A stretch of DNA of 64,000 nucleotides, taken from the NCBI GenBank assembly GCA_949318235.1, contig OX439129.1:3410001-3474000 (forward strand). The letters are read 5' to 3'. Source of the DNA: Ecdyonurus torrentis. Its lineage: Eukaryota; Arthropoda; Insecta; Ephemeroptera; Heptageniidae. Of this stretch, positions 13,201-25,700 are shown in pieces. The notes beneath the pieces were generated by a model, which was not told the DNA's origin, made no database searches, and saw nothing but the letters and a program-made list of their open reading frames with translations. The position numbers and the translations under genes were made by a program. The first letter of the stretch is position 1, and each line of letters begins with the position of its first letter.

Positions 13201-14720
13201 AGTACTACATTTAAATCAAACCGCAAGCCTGTAGCTGTACTGTTTCGGAGATATCTTAAAAAATCGTATTCACAGTCTGAAAAGTACGACGAGAAAGCAC
13301 TGAGGTTTTCTATAACTGCGAAAGTTTGCATTGGAGCGAATAAGGTGTTATTACCTTTTTTTTGCAAGTCTGTTAGTCCTACATTTCAGTTCAAACCGCA
13401 TGCCTGTAGCTTTATTATTTTCAAAGATATCATCAGAAATCGTATTCTTAGTCTGAAAACTACGTTGAGAAAGCACTGAGATTCTCTATAACTGCGAAAG
13501 TTTGCATTGAAGCGATGAAGGTTTAATAAACTTTTCTTTGCAAGTCTGTAAGTCCTAAATTTAAGTTCAAATCGCAAGTCTGTAGCTTTACTAGTTTCGG
13601 AGATATCATCAAAAATCGTATTCACAGTCTGAAAAGTACGATGATAAAGCACTGAGATTCTCTATAACCGCGAAAGTTTGCAATGGAGCGATTAAGGTGT
13701 CATAACCTTTTCTCTGCAAGTCTGTTAGTCCTACATTTTAGTTCAAACCGCAAGCCCGTAGCTTTATTAGTTTCGGAGATATCATCAAAATTCGTATCCA
13801 CAGTCTAAAAAGTACGATCAGAAAGCACTGAGATTTTCTAGATTGCAAAAGTTTGCATTGAAGCGATTAAGGTGTAATAACTTTTTCTTTGCAAGTCTGT
13901 TAGTCCTACATTTTAGTTCAAACCGCAAGCCTGTAGCTTTATTAGTTTCGGAGATATCATCAAAATTCGTATCCACAGTCTAAAAAGTACGATCTGAAAG
14001 CACTGAGATTTTCTAGAACTGCGAGAGTTTGCATTGGAGCGATTAAGGTGTAATAACCTTTTTCTTTGCAAGTCTGTTAGTCCTACATTTTAGTTCAAAC
14101 CGCAAGCCTGCAGCTTTATTAGTTTCGGAGATATCATCAAAAATCTTATTCGCAGTCTAAAAAGTACTATGAGAAAGCACTGAGATTCTCTATAACTGCG
14201 AAAGTTTGCATTGTAGCGAAAAAGGTGTTATAACCTTTTCTTTGCAAGTCTAATAGTCCTACATTTAAGTTCAAACCGCAAGCCTGTAGCTTTACTAGTT
14301 TCGGAGATATCATCAAAATTCGTATTCACAGTCTGAAAAGTACGACGAGAAAGCACTGAGGTTTTCTATAACTGCGAAAGTTTGCATTGGAGCGATTAAG
14401 TTGTAATAACCTTTTAATTGCAAGTCTGTTAGTTTTACATTTCAGTTCAAACCGCATGCTTGTAGCTTTATTAGTTTCAAAGATATCTTTAAAAATCGTA
14501 TTCTTAGTCTGAAAATTACGTTGAGAAAGCACTGAGATTCTCTATAACTGCAAAAGTTTGCATTGGAGCGATTAAGGTGTAATGACCTTTTCTTTGCAAG
14601 TCTGTTAGTCCTACATTTTAGTTCAAACCGCAAACCTGTAGCTTTTTTAGTTTCAGAGAAATCATCAAAAATCGTATTCACAGTCTGAAAAGTACGATGA
14701 GAAAGCACTGTGATTTCCAA
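8637..14720. repeat. HOR-I 11-monomer units (1936 bp)
   Basis: One marker monomer recurs at 8637, 10572, 12508 and 14442. The intervals are 1935, 1936 and 1934 bp, which is eleven monomers each. The one-base deletion 'acattcag' (for 'acatttcag') is shared by the units near 10568 and 12506 but absent at 8634 and 14440, so it was inherited through duplication and is not a sequencing error. Of the HOR-I periods, this is the most regular one. Confidence 0.88.
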
Positions 14721-15467
14721 TAACTGCGAAAGTTTGCATTGGAGCGATTAAGGTGTAATTAATTTTTCTTTGCAAGTCTGTAAGTCCTAAATTTAAGTTC
14801 AAATCGCAAGTCTGTAGCTTTATTAGTTTCGGAGATATTATCAAAAATCGTATTCACAGTCTGAAAAGTACGTAGAGAAAGCTCTGAGATTCTCTATTAC
14901 GGCGAAAGTTTAAATTGGAGCGATTAAGGTAAAATAACCTTTTCTTTGCAAGTCTGTTAGTACTACATTTAAATCAAACCGCAAGCCTGTAGCTGTACTA
15001 GTTTCGGAGATATCATCAAAAATCGTATTCACAGTCTGAAAAGTACGACGAGAAAGCACTGAGGTTTTCTATAACTGCGAAAGTTTGCATTGGAGCGAAT
15101 AAGGTGTTATTACCTTTTTTTTGCAAGTCTGTTAGTCCTACATTTCAGTTCAAACCGCATGCCTGTAGCTTTATTATTTTCAAAGATATCATCAGAAATC
15201 GTATTCTTAGTCTGAAAACTACGTTGAGAAAGCACTGAGATTCTCTATAACTGCGAAAGTTTGCATTGAAGCGATTAAGGTTTAATAAACTTTTCTTTGC
15301 AAGTCTGTAAGTCCTAAATTTAAGTTCAAATCGCAAGTCTGTAGCTTTATTAGTTTCGGAGATATCATCAAAAATCGTATTCACAGTCTGAAAAGTACGA
15401 TGATAAAGCACTGAGATTCTCTATAACCGCGAAAGTTTGCAATGGAGCGATTAAGGTGTCATAACCT

Positions 15468-18400
15468 TTTCTCTGCAAGTCTGTAAGTCCTACATTTTAG
15501 TTCAAACCGCAAGCCTGTAGCTTTATTAGTTTCGGAGTTATAATCAAAAATCGTATTCACAGTCTGAAAAGTACGATGAGAAAGCACTGAGATTCTCTAT
15601 AACCGCGAAAGTTTGCATTGGAGCGATTAAGGTGTAATTAACTTTTCTTTGCAAGTCTGTAAGTCCTAAATTTAAGTTCAAATCGCAAGTCTGTAGCTTT
15701 ATTAGTTTCGGAGATATCATCAAAAATCTTATTCGCAGTCTAAAAAGTACGATGAGAAAGCATTGTGATTTCCAATAACTGCGAAAGTTTGCATTGGAGC
15801 GATTAAGGTGTAATTAACTTTTCTTTGCAAGTCTGTAAGTCCTAAATTTAAGTTCAAATCGCAAGTCTGTAGCTTTATTAGTTTCGGAGATATAATCAAA
15901 AATCGTATTCACAGTCTGAAAAGTACGATGAGAAAGCACTGAGATTCTCTATAACCGCGAAAGTTTGCATTGGAGCGATTAAGGTGTAATAACCTTTTCT
16001 TTGCCAGTCTGTTAGTCCTACATTATAGTTAAAACCACAAGCCTGTAGCTTTATTAGTATCGGAGATATCATCAAAAATCGTATTTACATTCTGAAAAGA
16101 TCGATGAGAAAGCACTGAGATTCTCTATAACTGCGAAAGTTTGCATTGGAGCGATTAAGGTGTAATAAACTTTTCTATGCAAGTCTGTTAGTCCCACATT
16201 TAAGTGTAAACTGCAAGTCTGTAGCTTTATTAGTTTCGTAGATATGATCAGAAATCGTATATACAGTCTGAAAAAAACGATGAGAAAGCACTGATATTCT
16301 CTATAACTGCAAAAGTTTGCATTTGAGCGATTAAGGTGTAATGACCTTTTCTTTGCAAGTCTGTTAGTACTACATTTAAGTTCAAACCGCAAGCCTGTAG
16401 CTTTATTAGTTTCGGAGATATCATCAAAAATCGTACTCACAGTCTAAAAAGTACGATGAGAAAGCACTGAGATTCTTAATAACTGCGAAAGTTTGCATTG
16501 GAGCGGTTAAGGTGTAATGACCTTTTCTTTGCAAGTCTGTTCGTACTACATTTAAGTTCAAACCGCAAGCCTGTAGCTTTATTAGTTTCGAAGATATGAT
16601 CAAAAATCGTATTCACGGTCTGAAAAGTAGGATGAGAAAGCACTGAAATTCTCTATAACTGCGAAAGTTTGCATTGGAGCGATTAAGGTGTTATTACCTT
16701 TTCTTTGCAAGTCTGTTAGTACTAAATTTTAGTTTAAATTGCAAGCCTGTAGCTTTATTAGTTTCGGAGAAATAACCAAAAATCTTATTCGCAGTCTAAA
16801 AAGTACTATGAGAAAGCACTGAGATTCTCTAACTGCGAAAGTTTGCATTGTAGCGATTATGTTGTTATAACCTTTTCTTTGCAAGTCTGTTAGTCCTACA
16901 TATAAGTTCAAACCGCAAGCCTGTAGATTTACTAGTTTCGGAGATATCATCAAAAATCGTATTTTTAGTCTGAAAACTACGTTGAGAAAGCACTGAGATT
17001 CTCTCTAACTGCAAAAGTTTGCATTGAAGCGTTTAAGGTGTAATAACCTTTTATTTGCAAGTCTCTTAGTCCCACATTTTAGTTCAAACCGCAAGCATGT
17101 AGCTTTATAAGTTTCGATGATATCATCAAAAATCTTATTCGCAGTCTAAAAAGTACGATGAGAAAGCACTGAGATTCTCTATAACTGCGAAAGTTTGCAT
17201 TGTAGCAATTAAGGTGTAAAAACCCTTTTCTTTGGAAGTCTGTTAGTCCTACATTTTATTTCAATCCGCAAACCTGTAGCTTTTTTAGTTTCAGAGATAT
17301 CATCAAAAATCGTATTCACAGTCTGAAAAGTACGATGACAAAGCACTGAGATTCTCTATAAACGCGAAAGTTTGCATTGGAGCGATTAAGGTGTAATAAC
17401 CTTTTCTTTGCAAGTCTGTTAGTCCTACATTTCAGTTCAAACCGCATGCCTGTAGCTTTATTAGTTTCAAAGATATCATCAAAAATCGTATTCTTAGTCT
17501 GAAAACTACGTTGAGAAAGCACTAAAATTCTCTATAACTGCGAAAGTTTGCATTAAAGCGATTAAGGTGTGATAACCTTTTCTCTGCAAGTCTGTTAGTC
17601 CTACATTTTAGTTGAAACCGCAAGCCTGTTGCTTTATTTATTTCGGAGATATCATCAAAAATCGTATTCACAGTTTGAAAAGTACGATGAGAAAGCACTG
17701 AGATTTTCTATAACTGCGAAAGTTTGCATTGCAGCGATTAAAGTGTAATAACCTTGTTCTTTGCAAGTCTGTTAGAACTACATTTTAGTTCAAACCGCAA
17801 ACCTGTTGCATTATTAGTTTCGGAGATATCATCAAAAATCGTATTCACAGTCTAAAAAGTACGATGAGAAAGCACTGAGATTCTCTATAACTGCGAAAGT
17901 TTGCATTGGAGCGATTAAGGTGTAATAACCTTTTCTTTGCAAGTCTGTTAGTACTAAATTTTAGTTTAAACCGCAAGCCTGTAGCTTTACTAGTTTCGGA
18001 GATATAATCAAAAATCTTATTCGCAGTCTAAAAAGTACTATGAGAAAGCACTGAGATTCTCTAACTGCGAAAGTTTGCATTGTAGCGATTAAGGTGTTAT
18101 AACCTTTTATTTGCAAGTCTGTTAGTCCTACATTTAAGTTCAAACCGCAAGCCTGTAGCTTTATTAGTTTCAAGATATCATCAAAAATCGTATTCTTAGC
18201 TTGAAAATTACGTTGAGAAAGCACTGAGATTCTCTATAACTGCGAAAGTTTGCATTGAAGCGATTAAGGTGTAATAACCTTTTCTTTGCAAGTCTTTTAG
18301 TCCTACATTTAAGTTCAAACCGCAAGCCTGTAGCTTTATAAGTTTCGATGATATCATCAAAAATCTTATTCGCAGTCTAAAAAGTACGATGAGAAAGCAC

Positions 18401-21400
18401 TGAGATTCTCTATAACTGCAAAAGTTTGCATTGTAGCGATTTAGGTGTAAAAACCCTTTTCTTTGGAAGTCTGTTAGTCCTACATTTTAGTTTAATCCGC
18501 AAACCTGTAGCTTTTTTAGTTTCAGAGATATCATCAAAAATCGTATTCACAGTCTGAAAAGTACGATGAGAAAGCACTGTGATTTCCAATAACTGCGAAA
18601 ATATACATTGCAGCGATTAAGGTGTAATTAACTTTTCTTTGCAAGTCTGTAAGTCCTAAACTTAAGTTCAAATCGCAAGTCTGTAGCTTTATTAGTTTCG
18701 GAGATATCATCAAAAATCGTATTCACAGTCTGAAAAGTACGATGAGAAAGCACTGAGATTCTCTATAACCGCGAAAGTTTGCATTGGAGCGATTAAGGTG
18801 TAATAACCTTTTCTTTGCAAGTCTGTTAGTCCTACATTTCAGTTCAAACCGCATGCCTGTAGCTTTATTAATTTCAAATATATCATTAAAAATCGTATTC
18901 TTAGTCTGAAAACTACGTTGAGAAAGCACTGAGATTCTCTATAACTGCGAAAGTTTGCATTAAAGCTATTAAGGTGTAATAAACTTTTCTCTGCAAGTCT
19001 GTTAGTCCTACATTTTAGTTTAAACCGCAAGCCTGTAGCTTTATTAGTTTCGGAGATATCATTAAAAATCGTATTCACAGTCTGAAAAGTACGATGAGAA
19101 AGCACTGAGCTTCTATATTACTGCGAAAGTTTGCATTGGAGCGATTAAGGTGTAATAACCTTTTCTTTGCAAGTCTGTTAGTCCTATATTTTAGTTCAAA
19201 CCGCAAGACTGTAGCTTTATTAGTTTTGGAGATATTATCAAAAATCGTATTCGCAGTCTAAAAAGAACGATGAGAAAGCACTGATATTCTCTATAACTGC
19301 AAAAGTTTGCATTGGAGCGATTAAGGTGTAATAACCTTTTCTTTGCAAGTCTGTTAGTCCTACATTTTAGTTTAAACCGCAAGCTTGTAGCTTTATTAAT
19401 TTAGAGATATCATCAAAATTCGTATCCACAGTCTGAAAAGTACGATCAGAAAGCACTGAGATTTTCTATAACAGCGAAAGTTTGCATTGGAGCGATTAAG
19501 GTGTAATAAACTTTTCTTTGCAAGTCTGTTAGTCCTACATTTTAGTTCAAACCGCAAGCCTGTAGCTTTACTAGTTTCGGAGATATCATCAAAAATCGTA
19601 TTCACAGTCTACAAAGTCCGATGAGAAAGCACTGAGATTCTCTATAACTGCGAAAGTTTGCATTGGAGTGATTAAGATGTAATAATCTTTTCTTTGCAAG
19701 TCTGTTATTCCTACATTTTAGTTCAAACCGCAAGCTTGTAGCTTTATTAGTTCGGAGATATCATCAAAATTAATATCCACATTCTGAAAAGTACGATCAG
19801 AAAGCACTGAGATTTTCTATAACTGCGAAAGTTTGCATTGGAGCGATTAAGGTGTAATAACATTTTCTTTGCAAGTCTGTTAGTCCTACATTTTAGTTCA
19901 TACCGCAAGCCTGTAGCTTTATTAGTTTCGGAGATATCATCACCAATCGTATTCACAGTCTGAAAAGTCCTATGAGAAAGCACTGAGATTCTCTATAACT
20001 GCGAAAGTTTGCATTGGAGCGATTAAGGTGTAATTAACTTATCTTTGCAAGTCTGTTAGTCCTACTTATAAGTTTAAATCGCAAGTCTGTATCTTTATTA
20101 GTTTCAGAGATATCATCAAAAATTGTATTCACAGTGTAAAAAGTACGATGATAAAGCACTGAGATTCTCTATAACTGCGAAAGTTTGCATTGGTCCGATT
20201 AAGGTGTAATAACCTTTTCTTTGCAAGTCTGTTAGTCCTACATTTTAATTTAAATCGCAAGTCTGTAGCTTTATTAGTTTCGGAGATATCATCAAAAATC
20301 GTATTCACAGTCTGAAAAGTACGATGAAAAAGCACTGAGATTCTCTATAACTGCGAAAGTTTGCATTGGATCGCTTTAGGTGTAACAACCTTTTCTTTGC
20401 AAATCTGTTAGTCCTACATTTTAGTTCAAACCGCAAGCCTTTAGCTTTATTAGTTTCGGAGATATCTTCAAAAATCGTATTCACAGTCTGAAAAGTACGA
20501 CGAAAAAGCACTGAGATTTTCTATAACTGCGAAAGTTTGCATTGGAGCTATTAAGGTGTAATAACTTTTTCTTTGCAAGTCTGTTAGTCCTACATTTTAG
20601 TTCAAACCGCAAGCCTGTAGCTTTATTATCTTCGGAGCTATCATAAAAAATCGTATTCACAGTCTGAAAAGTACGATGAGAAAGCACTGAGATTCTCTAT
20701 TACTGCGAAAGTTTGCATTGGAGCGATTAAGGTAAAATAACCTTTTCTTTGCAAGTCTGTTAGTCCTACATTTAAATTTAAATCGAAAGTCTGTAGCTTT
20801 ATTAATTTCGGAGATATCATCAAAAATCGTATTCACAGTCTGAAAAGTACGATGAGAAAGCACTGAGATTCTTTATAACTGCGAAAGTTTGCATTGGATC
20901 GATTTAGGTGTAATAACCTTTTCTTTGCAAGTCTGTTAGTCCTACATTTTAGTTCAAACCGCAAGCCTGTAGTTTTATTAGCTTCAGAGATATCTTAAAA
21001 AAATCGTATTCACAGTCTAAAAAGAACGATGAGAAAGCACTGAGATTCTCTATAACTGCGAAAGTTTGCATTGGATCGCTTTAGGTGTAACAACCTTTTC
21101 TTTGCAAGTCTGTTAGTCCTATATTTTAGTTCAAACCGCAAGCCTGTAGTTTTATTAGCTTCGGAGATATCTTAAAAAATCGTATTCACAGTCTAAAAAG
21201 AACGATGAGAAAGCACTTAGATTCTCTATAACTGCGAAAGTTTGCATTGGAGCGATTTAGGTGTTATAACCTTTTCTTTGCAAATCTGTTAGTCCTACAT
21301 TTTACTTCAAACCGCAAGCCTTTAGCTTTTATAGTTTTGGAGATATCTTCAAAAATCGTATTCACAGTCTGAAAAGTACGACGAAAAAGCACTGAGATTT

Positions 21401-22740
21401 TCTATAACTGCGAAAGTTTGCATTGGAGCTATTAAGGTGTAATAACGTTTTATTTGCAAGTCTGTTAGTCCTACATTTTAGTTCAAACCGCAAGCCTGTA
21501 GCTTCATTATCTTCGGATCTATCATAAAAAATCGTATTCACAGTCTGAAAAGTACGATGAGAAAGCACTGAGATTCTCTATTACTGCGACAGATTGCATT
21601 GGAGCGATTAAGGTAAAATAACATTTTTTTGCAAGTCTGTTAGTCCTATATTTAATACAAACCGCCAGCCTGTAGCTTTATTAGTTTCGGAGATTTTATC
21701 AAAAACGTTTTTACAGCCTGAAAAGTACAATGAGAAAGCACTGAGATTCTCTATAACTGCGAAAGTTTGCATTGGAGCGATTAAGGTGTAATAACCTTTT
21801 CTTTGCAAGTCTGTTAGTACTAAATTTTAGTTTAAACCGCAAGCCTGTAGCTTTACTAGTTTCGGAGATATAATCAAAAATCTTATTCGCAGTCTAAAAA
21901 GTACTATGAGAAAGCACTGAGATTCTCTAACTGCGAAAGTTTGCATTGTAGCGATTAAGGTGTTATAACCTTTTCTTTGCAAGTCTGTTAGTCCTACATT
22001 TAAGTTCAAACCGCAAGCCTGTAGCTTTATTAGTTTCAAGATATCATCAAAAATCGTATTCTTAGCTTGAAAATTACGTTGAGAAAGCACTGAGATTCTC
22101 TATAACTGCGAAAGTTTGCATTGAAGCGATTAAGGTGTAATAACCTTTTCTTTGCAAGTCTTTTAGTCCTACATTTAAGTTCAAACCGCAAGCCTGTAGC
22201 TTTATAAGTTTCGATGATATCATCAAAAATCTTATTCGCAGTCTAAAAAGTACGATGAGAAAGCACTGAGATTCTCTATAACTGCAAAAGTTTGCATTGT
22301 AGCGATTTAGGTGTAAAAACCCTTTTCTTTGGAAGTCTGTTAGTCCTACATTTTAGTTTAATCCGCAAACCTGTAGCTTTTTTAGTTTCAGAGATATCAT
22401 CAAAAATCGTATTCACAGTCTGAAAAGTACGATGAGAAAGCACTGTGATTTCCAATAACTGCGAAAATATGCATTGGAGCGATTAAGGTGTAATTAACTT
22501 TTCTTTGCAAGTCTGTAAGTCCTAAACTTAAGTTCAAATCGCAAGTCTGTAGCTTTATTAGTTTCGGAGATATCATCAAAAATCGTATTCACAGTCTGAA
22601 AAGTACGATGAGAAAGCACTGAGATTCTCTATAACCGCGAAAATTTGCATTGGAGCGATTAAGGTGTATTAACCTTTTCTTTGCAAGTCTGTTAGTCCTA
22701 CATTTCAGTTCAAACCGCATGCCTGTAGCTTTATTAGTTT
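15468..22740. repeat. HOR-II block, first copy (22-mer, 3866 bp)
   Basis: From about 15.5 kb the monomer variants change. New ones include 'ttgccagtct', 'gagcggttaagg', 'tctaactgcg', 'ttggtccgatt', 'ggatcgctttagg' and 'atcaccaatcg'. Landmarks at 17961 and 18723 recur at 21827 and 22589, both a shift of 3866 bp or 22 monomers. About one and a quarter units are present. The block ends near 22740, where monomers of HOR-I type resume. It reappears at 54.3-61.1 kb with offsets of 38,850 and then 38,496 bp; the drop of 354 bp is two monomers missing from the second copy. Confidence 0.85.
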
Positions 22741-25700
22741 CGGAGATATCATCACCAATCGTATTCACAGTCTGAAAAGTCCGATGAGAAAGCACTGAGA
22801 TTCTCTATAACTGCGAAAGTTTGCATTGGAGCGATTAAGGTGTAATAACCTTTTCTTTGCAAGCCTGTAAGTCCTACATTATAGTTAAAACCACAAGCCT
22901 GTAGCTTTATTAGTTTCGGAGATATTATCAAAATTCGTATCCACAGTCTGAAAAGTACAATCAGAAAGCACTGAGATTCTCTATAACTGCGAAAGTTTGC
23001 ATTGAAGCAATTAAGGTGTAATAACCTTTTTCTTTGCAAGTCTGTTAGTCCTACATTTAAGTTCAAACCGCAAGCCTGTAGCTTTATTAGTTTCGGAGAT
23101 ATCATCAAAAATCTTATTCGCAGTCTAAAAAGTACTATGAGAAAGCACTGAGATTCTCTATAACTGCGAAAGTTTGCATTGTAGCGAAAAAGGTGTTATA
23201 ACCTTTTCTTTGCAAGTCTAATAGTTCTACATTTAAGTTCAAACCGCAAGCCTGTAGGTTTACTAGATTCGGAGATATCATCAAAATTCGTATTCACAGT
23301 CTGAAAAGTACGACGAGAAAGCACTGAGGTTTTCTATAACTGCGAAAGTTTGCATTGGAGCGATTAAGTTGTAATAACCTTTTCATTGCAAGTCTGTTAG
23401 TTTTACATTTCAGTTCAAACCGCATGCCTGTAGCTTTATTAGTTTCAAAGATATCTTTAAAAATCGTATTCTTAGTCTGAAAATTACGTTGAGAAAGCAC
23501 TGAGATTCTCTATAACTGCAAAAGTTTGCATTGGAGCGATTAAGGTGTTATGACCTTTTCTTTGCAAGTCTGTTAGTCCTACATTTTAGTTCAAACCGCA
23601 AACCTGTAGCTTTTTTAGTTTCAGAGAAATCATCAAAAATCGTATTCACAGTCTGAAAAGTACGATAAGAAAGCACTGTGATTTCCAATAACTGCGAAAG
23701 TTTGCATTGGAGCGATTAAGGTGTAATTAATTTTTCTTTGCAAGTCTGTAAGTCTTAAATTTAAGTTCAAATCGCAAGTCTGTAGCTTTATTAGTTTCGG
23801 AGATATTATAAAAAATCGTATTCACAGTCTTAAAAGTACGTAGAGAAAGCTCTGAGATTCTCTATTACGGCGAAAGTTTAAATTGGAGCGATTAAGGTAA
23901 AATAACCTTTTCTTTGCAAGTCTGTTAGTCCTACATTTTAGTTAAAACCACAAGCCTGTAGCTTTATTAGTTTCGGAGATATTATCAAAAATCGTATTTA
24001 CATTCTAAAAAGAACGATGAGAAAGCACTGAGATTCTCTAAAACTGCGAAAGTTTGCATTGGAGCGATTAAGGTGTAATAAGCTTTTCTATGCAAGTCTG
24101 TTAGTCCCACATTTTAGTGTAAACCGCAAGTCTGTAGCTTTATTAGTTTCGTAGATATGATCAGAAATCGTATATACAGTCTGAAAAAAACGATGAGAAA
24201 GTACTGATATTCTCTATAACTGCAAAAGTTTGCATTTGAGCGATTAAGGTGTAATGACCTTTTCTTTGCAAGTCTGTTAGTACTACATTTAAATCAAACC
24301 GCAAGCCTGTAGCTGTACTAGTTTCGGAGATATCATCAAAAATCGTATTCACAGTCTGAAAAGTACGACGAGAAAGCACTGAGGTTTTCTATAACTGCGA
24401 AAGTTTGCATTGGAGCGAATAAGGTGTTATTACCTTTTTTTTGCAAGTCTGTTAGTCCTACATTTCAGTTCAAACCGCATGCCTGTAGCTTTATTAGTTT
24501 CAAAGATATCATCAGAAATCGTATTCTTAGTCTGAAAACTACGTTGAGAAAGCACTGAGATTCTCTATAACTGCGAAAGTTTGCATTGAAGTTATTAAGG
24601 TGTAATAAACTTTTCTTTGCAAGTCTGTAAGTCCTAAATTTAAGTTCAAATCGCAAGTCTGTAGCTTTATTAGTTTCGGAGATATCATCAAAAATCGTAT
24701 TCACAGTCTGAAAAGTACGATGATAAAGCACTGTGATTTCCAATAACTGCGAAAATTTGCATTGGAGCGATTAAGGTGTAATTACCTTTTCTTTGCAAGT
24801 CTGTAAGTCCTAAATTTAAGTTCAAATCGCAAGTCTGTAGCTTTATTAGTTTCGGAGATATCATCAAAAATCGTATTCACAGTCTGAAAAGTACGATGAT
24901 AAAGCACTGAGATTCTCTATAACCGCGAAAGTTTGCATTGGAGCGATTAAGGTGTAATAACCTTTTCTTTGCAAGTCTGTTAGTCCTACATTAAGTTCAA
25001 ACCGCAAGCATGTAGCTTTATTAGTTTCGGAGATATCATCAAAATTCGTATCCACAGTCTAAAAAGTACGATCAGAAAGCACTGAGATTTTCTAGAACTG
25101 CGAAAGTTTGCATTGCAGCGATTAAGGTGTAATAACCTTTTTCTTTGCAAGTCTGTTAGTCCTACATTTTAGTTCAAACCGCAAACCTGTAGCTTTATTA
25201 GTTTCGGAGATATCATCAACAATCGTATTCACGGTCTGAAAAGTACGATGAGAAAGCACTGAGATTTTCTAGAACTGCGAAAGTTTGCAGTGGAGCGATT
25301 AAGGTGTAATAACCTTTTCTTTGCAAGTCTGTTAGTACTACATTTTAGTTTAAACCGCAAGCCTGTAGCTTTATTAGTTTCGGAGATATCATCAAAAATC
25401 GTATTCACGGTCTGAAAAGTACGATGAGAAAACACTGAGATTCTCTATAACTGCGAAAGTATGCATTGGAGCGATTAAGGTGTAATAACCTTTTCTTTGC
25501 AAGTCTGTTAGTAATACATTTTAGTTAAAACCGCAAGCCTGTAGCTTTATTAGTTTCGGAGATATTATCAAAAATCTTATTCACAGTCTAAAAAGTACTA
25601 TGAGAAAGCACTGAGATTCTCTAACTGCGAAAGTTTGCATTGTAGCGATTAAGGTGTTATAACCTTTTTTTTGCAAGTCTGTTAGTCCTACATTTTAGTT

